DNA of 64,000 nucleotides. Source: Floccularia luteovirens (taxonomy: Eukaryota > Basidiomycota > Agaricomycetes > Agaricales > Squamanitaceae). A program made the position numbers and the translations under genes. Each line of letters begins with the position of its first letter. The first letter of the stretch is position 1. The DNA is taken from NCBI GenBank assembly GCA_009739215.1, contig VSJF01000005.1, positions 930,001 to 994,000 of the forward strand, read 5' to 3'. Positions 51,736 to 64,000 of this stretch are shown one piece after another. The notes beneath the pieces were generated by a model. The model was not told the origin of the DNA, searched no databases, and saw only the letters and a program-made list of their open reading frames with translations.

Positions 51736-51984
51736 CACGTTAACATATTAAGTTATTTCCCATATTCATGATATACATATACTTGTAATAACAAACCCGG
51801 AAATCCATGGAGGAAAAGCTTCTTACATTGCGCAATGTTCCAAATATTTGTACATGAAAACAGGTATCGAGTAACAAAGCATCTATCTCAAAAGAAAGTT
51901 GAACTAGCTAGTAAAACAATGGAAAGCGGCGAAACTTAAAACATACAACTTATCATACAACAATACTATCAACCATGAACGAGT

Positions 51985-54900
51985 CTACTCAGCAGCGAAT
52001 TGCAAAACCGTAAGCTGACCCAAACTCCCCAGCACTGCATAATACTCCCCACATTCTACGACAGGCCGAGGACTGGCCATACTCTCCTCGCTCCTCATCA
52101 CCCCAGGTAGCCAACACGCCCTCTTCCCATCCTCTTTTCGTACCACCCACCCACCATCTTCATAAAACCTTCTCCCTTCAATCTGCAGCATCCACCTGTT
52201 ACTCTCCAAATCCAAAATCTCACCTTCCTTCCATTTAAATATTGCCTCACAATACATCCCCTTGACGTATAACATCGTACTATCTTCCGAAAATTCCATA
52301 TAATCCGAACCTTTAGTATACTCGGGCACGAAATTGAACGTGTGTTGTGCGGTAAGATCGCCCGTTCTCGCGTCCCTTACGCAGAATGATGTCGAAAGAA
52401 CATAGTTTACGCAACATGCAATCCAAAGGCCATCCGAAGACCACGCTAGTGCGCCTATCTTGCCTTGGGTACCCGATATGCTGCGTTCCATGGTTGCTGA
52501 TGGAGTGGCGAGATTCCAGACACATATGTCAGTGGTCACCGGTTCCTCACCACCCCTCGTAACCGCTAATTTCTTTGAATCAGGGGAGAAAACTGCTGTA
52601 GAGTCTGTATTCCCGGGGAGAACATGTATTTGCTTTCCAGTTCGGAGAGACCAGATGGTCGTATTATCTGAAGAGATAGTTGCCGCATGGGTGCCATCCT
52701 GAGAAGCAACAATCATCCTGGAGTCGTATTGTGGTAAAGGGTTTGGTGTGGATATGGGTCGTAAGTCGTGACTTGCAGGAGCGCGTTGAGAAAGATCCCA
52801 TATTTTAACAGTATTATCTATCGAAGACGAAACCAAATGATCGCCGTCCGGTGAGAACGATATAGATAAGATGATATTCGTATGACCTCCCAACACATCA
52901 ATCAACTCCCAAGTTTCCGAATTCCTTAATTCAACCGTATGATTCGAAGACGTCGACGCGATAATATCCCCCTTCTGCGACACAGTGATCATCATAACCC
53001 CAGTATTCATATCCATGGAACGGACGGCCTGGCCTGTTTCTACATTCCATACATGAATCGTGGTCAGATTGGCACACGCCGCGATATGGGCGTCATCATG
53101 AAGAAACGTTAGCGTGGACACTTCTGATTTGGGTCCTTCTAGGGTATTAACCAATTTGTGTTTCCCTCCTGAGTGGTCCAAGTTCCATATTCGCACAGTC
53201 CAGTCTTCCGTGACGTCCGCCGCCCAAGTACTATCTTTTGACACTGCCATAGGTATAGTAGCGAACGTTAATGTGCCAGTATTCTCTGCTGCGATAATGC
53301 CCCTTCCTGAAGCGATTTCCTGGAAAGTTGACGCATCCCAAATCTGTAACCCACCAGGTTTCGTTCCTGAAATAATATGTTTCCCTTCAGGGGTCCACGA
53401 GATATCGGCTACCCAGCAGTCCCCTTCTTGGACACGCTGTACATGGCCCTGCGCTCCAGAAGCGGCATCCCACACGCGAAACGTCGAATCCCTAGCACCA
53501 GAAACGAGCTTTCGCCCATCTGGCGCCCACGCAACGCACAAAACGTGTTCCGTATGTCCCGATAAAGTCTTCTTCAACAATCCAGTACTCGCATCCCAGA
53601 TATGAATAACACCCTCCGTAGAACCCGTTGCGATAGCACGACCATCAGGAGAGTATCTCGCACAGAAGACAAAGTGTTCATTGGACATTTCAATTGTGCG
53701 AAGACAGGCGCCCCATCCCGAAGCAGCACGTGGGGTAATGACTTTCGTTACGATGGAGTTCGATGCGACGTGCTTTCCGGAGAATAAATTAACAAGCTTG
53801 CAAGGTGGCCCTAGAGGAAGAGCAGAGTTGTAAAGCTGCTCGGGGCAGGCGCTTATGGGCAAATAAAACTCCAGCACGAGACGGTATCCGTCATACAATA
53901 TGTCGACAATATCCTTATTCAGAGTATCTCCTGCATTATCCTAATGATCGCAATCAATATTGACAAAAGACAAACAAGTGATGAAGTCGAAATACACACC
54001 TTATACCACCCATGTGCCGCAAGAAGTGCGGGAACAGCTTCATTCAAGCGATTGAGATAGCTGAGCACCTCCAACCATACAATCAATTTCTTTATTGAGA
54101 AGTCGGTGAGCAAACCTAACAGCTCTGTGGAGGACTCGCTGTTTGATAGGTGACTCGCCCAATGACTACATGCGTATTTCAGATGAGCGGGAATGAAAGT
54201 CTTGACACGGTCCTGCAAATCAGGTACGTCCTTCTTGTGCACTAGTCGATCGCCAATTTTGCATATATTCTCCTTGAGTAGAGGCGTTCTTGTCATCAAA
54301 GTCAAACAGTGAGATGCCATACGAGCGTGGTGTTTAGCTGGGTTTATGTAAAACGTATCATTGTCACATCGTTCTCTATCCATCAAGAACTGAGGAAAGC
54401 TCGCATGCAACATACGAATATCATCATTCTCGTTCTCGGGTATGTGGATTACTGAGGCCAGATGGCGTAACGTATAGCGTATATCCTTCACAGATGCTCC
54501 GACCAGATCCTTGAGTACGTTCATCGATACGCGATCTCGGAGAACCGCAAGACTCCCCAGCACGACTTGGATACGTTCCCTGATTCGAGGACTTCTAATA
54601 TCGTCCTCAGAGAAAGCACTGCGCAGTACAGTAAGATATAGTCTGTCAAGCTGTCGTAAGCTGAATCCTGCTTCTGATGGATTTTCAGAGAGGAGATCAT
54701 CAAGAATTTCAATAGCATCATCCGTGTTTCGGTTAAGGAAGCTAACGACAGTCGCAGCGTAGATGAAGATGCCTGCTGAGCGTTGCGTAAGGTCTTGAAT
54801 AATATTCGGTCGCGCCTCTACTAGACTTTTCCAGCAACTAAGATTTTCAAGCTTCGTATACAAGAACTGCGCGATATCTTCATCCACTACTGCCATAGGT

Positions 54901-56475
54901 ACGTCATGAAGCATAAACGGTTTGGCAGCTTGACGAAATTCGGTGGAGTTTAATGCGTCCTGAATATGCATCTCCGGGCGTGAAGTTACAAACACCCGGA
55001 GCGGAAACGGGATATCCGGAAGTCTTCTCGCAAGGAGATAAAGCAGCCGAACTACCTGATCCGACTCTGTACACTCATCAACAGCATCGATGACTACAAT
55101 CAATCGCGGGTGGCTTGGAGAAACTTTCTTCAACGGTTCTATAATCAGGTCTTCGAGGTCGAACTCGAGTTGTTGCCCATGTTTCCCCTGTTCTGCATAT
55201 GCCCGGGCAGCAGCTACTATATGTGGGTACAACTCCGTATGCGTACGTGCAAGTTGGTACGCAATGGTTGCCAAGATGTGACGTGTGGTGTTCAACTTTT
55301 CCGCATCGCGAACAAAGAAAAATGACGCTCCGAGCATCTTGGATTTGTCTAGTCGATCAGCCACCTCAAAGGCCAGAGTCGACTTGCCCGTCCCTGCACC
55401 TCCGCTGAGCACATAGATGATGGGATCGTATCCATTGGAATCAGGTCCATGTGTCCATAGTGAAATTTCTTCAAGCACTTTACCTCGAGTGCCCGGAAGA
55501 ACACCGGCCGTCGTTGGATTAAGAGATGATGTATAACGCGCATTGACATACGGGAGGTTCTCTAGGACCTTCGAGTCGACTACGGTAATTTTTGTATTCA
55601 GCCTTTGGGAACATAAGTATTGATGGGACTCACGGTCTTCCTCTTGCTTTCGTCTGATAACTTGCTGATCTTGCTTGATAACCTGGAAAGGATATATATA
55701 ACAAACACTTCAATGAGTGGCATGTACATACCTCAATGTTGTCATCTACACGATTCAGTTTTTCTACTACCCCGTTCACGAGCATCTCAATCGTCACTTG
55801 GCCTTGTACCTTTGAAAAACAGATAATGCCAACATTTGGACGGAAACCATCGAATTATATAAATACAAAACCTACCTGGAAGTCCCTAATTGCATCTTTC
55901 AAGCCTTGCGTAAGCTTAGATAAAGCGTCCGCATTGCTGCTGCTATGGATGCATCGAGAGAAGAAGGATCCTTTTTGGAGTTTCGCTGCTTCGGTTTTTA
56001 GTTCTTCCAACGATCTATCACCCAATCTCATTAAAATTTGCAATGAAAGGGAAACGATGCATGATTTGACGCACTGAATAAGGGAATCAATCCTCTCTTT
56101 AAGTTCAGGAGATGTTACAAGTCGTCTGCGACCTTTGCCTTCATTTTCTGGATGGGTATCTGTTGCGTCACTAGCCTGCCTCACGGTTTTATCTATGAGG
56201 TTCGCGAGTCTTTTAATATCCTCAGCTAGTTCTTCCCTTGTACCTTCGTTTCCTCGAGTTTGCTTTAAAAGTACATTAATTTTTATACCATGGGTTTGCA
56301 AGTGAAGACTTGCCTGTATCATTCCAATCAGGGAAGATAGGGCCGAGGCAGCAACATCTAAGCCTGGAATTGGGCTCAAGCTTAATAAAGGACCTCCCGT
56401 GTCCAATATATAACGCGCCCCGCCGAGTAAATCATCGATATGTCGATCTGCGGTCGAGCCACAAATGCATGACAT
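51985..56475 (-). CDS. NLR: N-terminal helical domain, NACHT NTPase, WD40 repeats
   Basis: Exons in transcript order: 56314-56475, 55876-56262, 55732-55809, 55634-55682, 54000-55579, 51985-53940; about 1403 aa. Residues 1-210 are helical; a Gln/Arg-rich coiled-coil (KQDQQVIRRKQEED) follows. NACHT: Walker A GGAGTGKSTLAFE near residue 285, TTRHILATIAYQLARTH, Walker B LIVVIDAVDEC, VFVTSRPEMH, then a winged-helix region. From about residue 830 there are some ten WD40 units (GVIHIWDAST, STFRVWDAAS, NTVKIWDLSQ). The first intron (56263-56313) is GC-AG, 51 nt and open. Fungal NACHT-WD40 NLRs (HET-E/HNWD type) control heterokaryon incompatibility; the WD repeats here are diverged, not the near-identical type. 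Role inferred. Confidence 0.9.
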
Positions 56476-56811
56476 TCTGAAATTGAAACGACTCTAATTT
56501 TAGGTATAGTATCGTTTTAGCAGCTATCGAAGGTAAAGATTTAGATTTTCGGGTTTAAGTTGTATCTGTAAGTGATGGGTTTGAATATGAGGGGAGTGCG
56601 GGTGGAACTGTGGAAAAAAAATGATGTTCTTAAGTGGTTCTCACTGTGGAGGAATTTTTTATGACATCATGTAAGGGATCCGAATAGCAGAAAAAACATG
56701 GCGTTAATCAATTCAAAAGTGGTTCGTTGAACAAAAGAGTGGCGTGAGTAATGTAATTATTATACGGCAGATTGCCAGGACATACAACGTCACTTCCACA
56801 GTTGGATTTTG
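56476..56811. other. Intergenic between the NLR start and the RPF2 end
   Basis: About 335 bp, no gene recognised; NLR promoter expected. Confidence 0.4.
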
Positions 56812-58036
56812 TTATGACATCCTTCTCTTTTTCCGTTGTCCTTCATCCAAAGGATCCGGTTCAATATCATCATCGTCTTTGTCTTTACCCGTTTCGTCAA
56901 ATCCACTTTTCAATCCTTTCATCTTTCTCGTCTGCAACTTTGTCAAATCCTGTTTTCCAATATGCACTTTGCCTCTAAGGTCACCCATCTCATCCACCTC
57001 CATATTCTTCTTTTTCTTGCCAAGACCCTTCTCAACATCTGTTTTCTTCAATTTAGGTCGTTTAAGAGCTTGTTTCCAGAGCTCGGGGTCTGCAGGCTGA
57101 TGACGACGAAGACTAAGGTCTAATGATGGTCCCATGATATCCAACTCCACTCGTGGAACTCGTGTACCAGATGAAAGTAGTCTAGTTTTGTATGTTCGGA
57201 TGTGAACTTTTGGCAGTGCGGTAGAGTCACTCATTGGTTGTGATTGGCCAAGGGTGTTAACCACAGGTGCATTATTTATGTTATTAGGTGTAGGGGCCAA
57301 CGAGATACTTATAACATGTTCCAATCCTGGAAGACATATTGAGTCGATTATCTCGCCATTGAAGAAGTCCAGAAGGATTGACTTGAGCTGAATGAATCGT
57401 GGATGTGTATCGAACAATTCGGAAGCAAAATGCATCATGGGTTTATGTCCTGGTGTCGATTTGGCGGTCTTCAGTAGTTAATTGAACACAATTTCTTTAT
57501 GATTTTAAGACCTGGAAGACTTACCTTGAATTGGTTCATGCTAACCCAGCTGTCAACACCAACCTCCACTATATCAAGCACTTTATTGTCAAACATCCGC
57601 ACGAAAGTCAAGTCATGGGGTCTTTTCTTCGATGTCTGTCCTATTACAAACATGGAGGCGTCATTCTTGTTTGCCCAAAATTCCAAAGAATTTGTTGAAT
57701 CAGAAGCTGTGTCAAAAGGGTGAATAGAATTTTTCTTGTTGAATGAGATTGCATTGGGTCGCTTGAGGATCATCTATAAGAAACAGAAACAGAAATGAAT
57801 TTTTACAATAAAAGTTAAAGAATATCCCCCACTCACCAGTTCACGCATAACATTGTTGAGCATTTCTCCTGGATGTGTGCCCTTCACGAAGATGACGGCT
57901 CGAGGATCTTCTACTTCCTTAGGTAGCCGGGCGTCCAATGCACGCTTTGAGCGAGCATTTTTTGGTTTTCTAGCGTTGGAATCAGCTTGTAGGGTTAAGA
58001 GTATAGTAGGATAAAAGCACACATTATCCGTAGCAT
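56812..58036 (-). CDS. RPF2: Ribosome biogenesis factor Rpf2 (Brix domain)
   Basis: Exons in transcript order: 58023-58036 (14 nt, MLRII...), 57837-57969, 57525-57773, 56812-57468; 350 aa against 344 in yeast. The tiny first exon restores the conserved MLR start followed by KPKNARSKRALDAR. Further signatures: AVIFVKGTHPGE, LKRPNAISFNKKN, HPFDTASDS, TSKKRPHDLTFVRMFD, GHKPMMHFASELF, DIMGPSLDLSLRR. Acidic and basic C-terminal tail (DDDDIEPDPL, KKRRM). With Rrs1, Rpf2 loads the 5S RNP into pre-60S particles in the nucleolus. All introns GT-AG. Confidence 0.95.
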
Positions 58037-58715
58037 ATCTGTTATGAACTTATGTTTTATCAGCTCCAAGTGAAATCGAGAATTGATATGCAAAATTTAT
58101 GTCCTGTTACGTAATCAAAACTCTAATAAAAGTGAACAAGTATCTACATCGTCGACCATGTCTAGAAGATCCCGACCATCTGACAATGAAACCAACTCAC
58201 AAGTACCCAGCTAGAAGCAGCGCATCACCTCGGTTTCTTTATTTTTGAGCACCCCTCGTCGCAGCACGTCTTCGATGGCCTCCTACACAACTAGAAAGGT
58301 TCAAGTTTGAATGCACCTGCTCCACAAACCCCCAAGATCTCGCAGACTAGAAAGAAATTTTGGAGCAGGAGCTCCGTGTCTATTGCTTCGAATGCCCCAA
58401 TATCGTCTCTCATTGCCCACACGTATTTTCGCCACCCCCAGATCGATTACCAAATTACGTTGCAGACCATACACTATCCCTCTAAACAACTGTATACTTA
58501 ATTCTCCCAGCACACAGACCACACCAATACGGGAGAAGCTCACAACACAGGCTGAACCAACGAAGGAACAGCCCAGCACACAGGCGAAGGAGCAGGATTA
58601 CTACCCTAACATCATGCAACTTCCTTACTCTCAATATCTACAGCTGCAGCAAACTCCTGCGACAAATTGGACCTTGCTTCACCACACGTTTATAAAATAA
58701 AATAAATCAGTCCAT
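58037..58715. other. Intergenic, possibly including decayed N-terminal coding sequence
   Basis: Open frames at 58307-58700 overlap in several phases and resemble nothing I can name; some may be the eroded 5' end of the kinase pseudogene that follows. Confidence 0.3.
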
Positions 58716-60842
58716 GTGACTCTCAACAAGCTGGTTCCAGACCTTTATCCTACCCAGCTAATTGCGGATCAAGAGAACCTCAAACCAGACGGAATTCTGT
58801 TGGCCAACAACCCTTTGCATTCATTCGGTCACCTTCCTGCTAAATCATTTCCTGATACAGAGTCGGATCTTGCATTACACAAACTTGCAGACTCGCCTCC
58901 TCCCACATTCGCGCGACGTTCAGACGATGAATTTAGATGAGGAAAGTGACTTGGAGTGATGTACGTCAGTTTGTGGAAGTCGGAAAAAATTGGCGCGAGG
59001 TTATTCAACAAGGGGCTACTTACGCACGGTCAACTTTACACGCGCAACACTACCGTCATTTCTTGGTGGATATTTTCTACCAATGTCGGAGTTCTGAGTT
59101 TGTCATTGCAATCTACCACCGCGGAGGCGTCATTCATACTCCCAGTTCAAAATTCCCATAGATCCAAGAAAAGGAATAAATGAAAACAATGAGGTGAAAG
59201 TCCAGCCCCGGAAGTTCCTCGAAGTAATGACTGGCCTCCTGCTAGTTGACAACGTTGCAGGCATGGGGTATGATTTGTCTCGTTTTGAAAACTATATCCT
59301 CCTCCCAAAGTCCCTTGGTGTTTGCAAGATTAACGCTGTCTTATGCCACCGCATCTGCCTTGCAGGCAGGGGCATTCTGGTAGTGGGCTTCGAACGTCAG
59401 GAAGATATCCCAATTATAGATAGTGAGGGTTCTGAAATACGAACTAGAGTCACAGTTGAAGGAACAGAACGTTGGTTCATTCAGAGGGTGAAGCTGAGTC
59501 CTGCTAAGAAGGATCAGGAGACCTCCGATGACCCTGTCAAGCGACTCGTAGCGAAGATATCATTTCCTGGAGCCCAGCAACTCAAGGAAAGCGAAATTTT
59601 TGGTTCAGTCCAAGGCCATCTAGGCATTATCGATGTCTTAGGCGAATTCGAGCCCTTCACATGCCTACCAACTATCTGTAGAGGAAAAAGTCAGGAAGGC
59701 CAACAGAAGAACGACCACAAATATATCATCTTCCGTGATCAGCTGGCAGATGAACTTGTATCTGACGAAGGTGTAGTCAGTTGTCAACCCCGTGTCGTGC
59801 TATCTACAGTGGAGGGTTTTAACACAGTGCACTTACTCAGTCTTCTCCACCTCGCCAATATCTTGGCGGATGCTATGTGTGGTGAATATAATTCCTTCCC
59901 TTGCATCTGATCAATCATTAATAATGTTAATGTAGGACATCTGTTTTATTTCGTGATGGACCGTACCTGCACAGAGATGTCAGTCAAGGAAATGTTCTCA
60001 TGTTACCCCAGGGTTTGTGTTTACCCCCAAAGGTGCCATTTAATCCTTCGGAAATCTTCACGGAATCTGTCATGAAGATGAGATCTCAAATGGGAATATT
60101 CCAACCATATGGTGACATGGCAGCCGTTTTTGAACATGTGAAGTCCAGAATACAAAGTCAAGGAATGACAGGGGTCATCATTTATGGTGATCACATAAAG
60201 AAAGTTGACTCTGATGGCAAACATCACCTATCTCTTAGTGAGTCTTACGATCGACTCCTTGAAACTACCCTGTCTAATCAGACCTTAGGGAACTAAGAAG
60301 TTTATGTCTCTTCACGTTCACAAAAATTTAGACCCCAGTAATAAAAAATCGGATGGTAAGATTATTCACACCGTTATCGACGATGCGGAATCCTTTTTCT
60401 GGGTTCTAATCATATCTTGCCTATCAATTGTTGAATCCCATTGCCCCAATTTACTGGGAGAGAAAGAAGAAACGTTTCTCCGGAACATCTTCAATGATGA
60501 TGTTCACAGCGTTCTGATGGCGAAGGACTCCCTTCTCTCGAAATGTATGGTACTTGACGAGGATCTAGTGGCCTTGTCATACCTAAACAACTATTTCCCC
60601 ATTGTCGAATGGGCAAAATGTGCCCACAAGCTATCAACACTCTCCAACACTCTGGACAATGATGCAAAAAAATTGGAGAATACAGGGAAAGAAGTCGTAG
60701 ACGAGGATCAACCACAACCACGGACAATCAAAGTCCAACGTAATGCCTTTTTTTCTATATACTTGGCCTATCTTTTGCCTTTATGGTAGAAAGCAATGCA
60801 ATCCGCCAAATGCAAAGATTGGAAATCGCTGCTGGATCATGA
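58716..60842 (+). pseudogene. FunK1-type fungal protein kinase, decayed
   Basis: The kinase catalytic loop is kept as YLHRDVSQGNVLM, and DDAESFFWVL is the usual FunK1 motif after the activation region. Earlier, YRGGV and FLEVMTGLLLVDN fit the same family. The reading frame shifts near 58935, near 59145 and near 60297, each time needing a one-base correction. Introns 59877-59935 and 60740-60789 still look functional, so decay is moderate. FunK1 kinases form a large expansion in Agaricomycetes, with no established role. An unusual set of introns is less likely as explanation because no GT/AG pairs are available at the shifts. Confidence 0.75.
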
Positions 60843-61074
60843 ATTAGCTCGTGAAAAAAATGAAACCCTTCCAAGTTGTTTTCAGCAATTAGGATTATCC
60901 GGACTAGCAAACGTGACATTCAGTTTTTTATTGGGTTGACATTTCCTTATAACTTAGCGTTCCTTACTGCTATCTGCTAGTCGTTCGTCATGGGCTTTTG
61001 TACTTACTCCTTGCTTATCGCAATTAAACCTTCTAAAAAATGTATCACAGTAGTGCAACAAAGATTTCATTGTA

Positions 61075-61480
61075 TGTATTCAATCATTGCCGTGTATATC
61101 GTGTTTTCCTAGTGGCTGCTTGATTCTTCTGCAAGCAATTGTTAATCGCTCCTTATTGTCATACGGGTACGTATACTACGGGATCTAGAGTGTCAGAGTA
61201 CTTGGTTATACGGATCTTGTTCTTAGGAATGGCTGGATTTATCAATGCCCTAACTACAGGAATTACGTTCACTGCTTTCCAGTCAAATTTTACTTGGGAA
61301 ATTTACCGGAACCCCCTCCGTGCGTCATATTCATCTACCATTCAAAAATCCTCTCGGAAGTGTGTTTTTCTAGCAAGCATATAGTTGACTTGCAGGTGTC
61401 TGCTAATCTGCAGTAATCAGACTCCCATCTCCAATCCCCACTGAAGACAAACTGTACTCGACTGCTTCTGCTCCCAGCGC
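61075..61480 (+). pseudogene. Partial broken copy of the cupredoxin gene
   Basis: Matches 63228-63640 in order: TTCTTCTGCAAGCAATTGTT, then GGAATGGCTGGATTTATCAA (GGAATGGTTGGAGCTATCAA in the intact gene), then CCCATCTCCAATCCCCACTGA. The Trp codon before FCKQ has become a stop in this copy, and frame is lost in several places. The 5' half is absent. A remnant of a tandem duplication with the gene at 62769. Confidence 0.75.
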
Positions 61481-62768
61481 CATGCAACTGGCCAAAATTT
61501 CTGTTCTGTTACGTAACCAAGGTACTCTATGCGTGGAATTTTATTGTTGAAATGATACGATCACGAGAGTTATATGTGTCATCATTTCATCCTTCGGATA
61601 CTATATAACTACTCGAAGATATTGAGATTTTAAAATAGTTTTTGATATGTGAGTCAGTCAACTCATTACCACACTGGTCTAATAACTAACTGACATCACA
61701 ACAAACCTTTCCAATGATTGAAAATTGCTTGATACCTTTTCTTCCATCTATTTATTCTTTTTGTCTCCACCCCACCCACAGAAGCCATAATTCGACAAAC
61801 ATTAATTGACCAGTAGGACGAATGAGGTGATGGTTGTGCTTTGTTGAGTTGTACCGTACTTATTTCCGGTTGTCACAGGGGCGCGACCGTGCACTTCGGA
61901 TAAATCATTTCACCTTCCCATCCAGAAATAAAACCGCTGATTCTGAGATATTTTGGTACTAGTTCCTTAGCAAGTTATGTACTTTAGCTAAGTCTAACAA
62001 CCTATAACCTGTGCAACTCATGGTTCAAGAATCCCGAATGATGAGAACCCAAGTTTATTGATGTCGTAGTGCTCACGTACATCACAAGAGGAACAAGATT
62101 ATTTGACACCGGAGGGGTGGTAACTGGGAAGGTCCGATTGCGCACATTATTATAACACAGCGTATGACCCTTGCTGAGAGTCGATCACAAGAGTTCCACG
62201 TGCATTCCAGCAGGTGAATCTCCGCAGTACGTACAGTAATCGGTAATCGTAGTCGTGTCCGTTACATTTCTCTCAAACTAAGTATAGCTCTCACAAATTT
62301 ACTGAGTATTGTACTAGTTACGCCACTGCGTAAGTACAGTGGCAAGCCGGTCTAGCTCTAAAACGTAACCCCGTTTTCCTTTGCATGGCTGACCACCCTC
62401 TTTCTGTTCGGTATACTTTAGGTTCTTCATATCGCTCAATTACTCAGTTTTTGTTTCAGAACTTCCGCTCATACTTTTGACCAACCATCTGTAGTGTTAC
62501 CATACCAATTCGTGGGAGGTTTCCTCATCCAAATGGGTATGTCAGGGGCTAGCGACGAACGGTAGGAGCATTAATCATCGGATAATTCTATTTTAGTTTT
62601 CCTTTTCGCCGCCACCATTTGTGCGTATTGAACTAATGCATATATTTTCACCGGTACGTAAAATAGGCGCATGAGCCTTGTTGACATGTGGTGCCTTAGC
62701 AAGCATATGCGTCAAATAGAGGAGCGAAAGAGCGATCTCCTTCTTCCTAGCCCTCAAACCCAAACAAA
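61481..62768. other. Intergenic
   Basis: About 1.3 kb upstream of the cupredoxin gene; no coding region or repeat recognised. Confidence 0.4.
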
Positions 62769-63793
62769 ATGTACTCGATTGTTGCCCTTTCGTTTTTGGC
62801 TTTGGCCTCCACCGCTGCCGCTCAGAACGTAACAGTATGTATCTCTATGCTACTTGATGAAGCAAGTCGACTAAGACTTATACAGGTTATCAAAGTCGGT
62901 GCTACCTCTTCTGACCCAGGAGGAATCTACCAGTTCAGCCCAGCCAACATTACTGCATCCAACGGAACTGTCGTTACTTTCCAATTCACTGGAGCGTAAG
63001 CTGATTTCTTTTTTTGTACCGTAGTTCATTGACAGTTCTGACTGAATTATTTATTTAGTCCCGGAAACCACTCTGTAACTCAGTCAACATTCGCCAACCC
63101 GTGTAACGGCAGTGCATCTGGCTTCGACTCTGGATGGGTCCAGATTCCAACCCCACCAGCAGATGGAGAAACACCCCCAGAGTTCAACATCACGATCACT
63201 GATAACACAAAACGTGAATAAACCTATATTTATGTCCCATTCAAACATTGCCGTGCTGATCATGTCTCCTATAATAGCCATCTGGTTCTTCTGCAAGCAA
63301 TTGTTACCCTCTCCTCATTGTCATGCTGGTTAGTATACTCCTTCGGATCCATACTGTCTGAGTAGTTATATAAGAATCTTGTTCTTAGGAATGGTTGGAG
63401 CTATCAACGCCCCAACGACAGGAAACACATTCACTGCTTTCCAGGACAATGCTAAGAACTCTACCGGAACCCCCTCCGTGAGTCGTAACCATCGCTCATT
63501 TAAATTACTCATACTCAAAGCCTGTTTTTCTTATTTTCTAGCAAGCGCAGGGTGGACTTGTAGGTAACGGTGCATCCGCAGCGGGTCTCCCATCCCCAAT
63601 CCCCACTGAAGACAAATCGATCACTACCGCACCATTCGGCCCAGATGCTCCTGCTGCAAGTGGTAACGCTACCAATGGAACCTCGGGTGCCGCACCTGCA
63701 CCGACAAACGGTTCTGCTAGTGGCGCATCTATCTTGTTCACCAGCCCTGTCGTCGCACTCTTCGCTGCGGTCGCTTCATACATTTTGGCATGA
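62769..63793 (+). CDS. Extracellular serine-rich cupredoxin, probably GPI-anchored
   Basis: Exons 62769-62834, 62886-62995, 63059-63213, 63278-63328, 63389-63477 and 63542-63793; 240 aa. Signal peptide residues 1-19 (ends AAAQ). The cupredoxin domain has GNHSVTQSTF (His ligand), then FCKQLLPSPHCHAGMVG, giving Cys, His and Met candidates of a type 1 copper site. A Ser/Thr/Ala/Gly-rich tail follows and ends in a hydrophobic segment (VVALFAAVASYILA), typical of GPI attachment. Such proteins are abundant in Agaricomycete cell walls; function unknown, perhaps electron transfer or copper binding. A broken partial copy lies 1.3 kb upstream (61075-61480). Confidence 0.88.
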
Positions 63794-64000
63794 AGATAAA
63801 ATAAAAGAATTGCGAATCGAGGACTGCGTTTTTCAATTCTTGTGTGGTCTTCGATGCATAATCAACAATAACATATTTGACATTGAATTTTCTAACTGTT
63901 AAAACGTTAATGATTTACTGACAACAAACATACCCTTTTTCACGAGAACTATTGTGACCGTGGATTATATATACTTGAGTATACGTAGATCGAAGCTTTC
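63794..64000. other. Window end, no gene
   Basis: Short AT-rich 3' flank of the cupredoxin gene; nothing recognised. Confidence 0.4.

Overview
This window is nuclear DNA of a filamentous basidiomycete, most likely an Agaricomycete. The evidence is dense short spliceosomal introns (about 50-70 nt) in almost every gene, fungal housekeeping genes (PRP43, RPF2, tyrosyl-tRNA synthetase, farnesyl diphosphate synthase), and families expanded in mushroom-forming fungi: BTB proteins, FunK1-type kinases, basidiomycete 7-TM proteins, NACHT-WD40 NLRs and serine-rich cupredoxins. Most coding regions are split, so I rebuilt gene models by joining exons at plausible splice sites; exon coordinates are in each entry.

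Layout. 0-6.6 kb: four AIG1/GIMAP-like GTPase genes in two divergent long/short pairs, apparently a duplicated two-gene module. 6.6-9.9 kb: gene-poor, with two inverted-repeat elements. 9.9-13.3 kb: a tandem pair of C2H2 zinc-finger regulators. 14.5-15.5 kb: an eight-exon secreted LPMO-like gene with 12- and 14-nt micro-exons. 16.3-30.7 kb: mostly housekeeping (DnaJ protein, TyrRS, a 7-TM protein, a 13-exon sugar-transporter-family MFS gene, PRP43). 32.5-35.6 kb: a stand-alone NLR N-terminal domain gene, two head-to-head tRNA-Glu genes and a truncated NACHT gene. 36-43.6 kb: a tandem duplication carrying a BTB gene; the first copy is frameshifted and has a 1.7 kb terminal-inverted-repeat element in its upstream region. 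43.6-46.6 kb: an aldo/keto reductase relic and a ricin-B-type lectin gene. 47.1-48.3 kb: farnesyl diphosphate synthase. 48.7-56.5 kb: a P-loop NTPase with a PD-(D/E)XK-like nuclease end (Crinkler-like), then a full NLR of about 1400 aa (helical domain, NACHT, WD40). 56.8-58.0 kb: RPF2. 58.7-63.8 kb: a decayed FunK1 kinase, a broken partial copy of a cupredoxin gene, and the intact cupredoxin gene.

Themes. (1) Local duplication followed by decay of one copy occurs in at least three places (BTB, cupredoxin, and NLR domain pieces), with intact duplicates for the GTPases and zinc fingers. (2) GC-AG introns are unusually frequent: three in TyrRS, one in the MFS gene and one in the NLR, where the intron is a multiple of three and open, so it hides inside a continuous reading frame. 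(3) The NLR, the stand-alone and truncated NLR genes, the NTPase-nuclease and the GIMAP-like GTPases lie within one 56 kb stretch. I read this as a possible self/non-self or defence-related neighbourhood; that is inference from families, not shown by the sequence.
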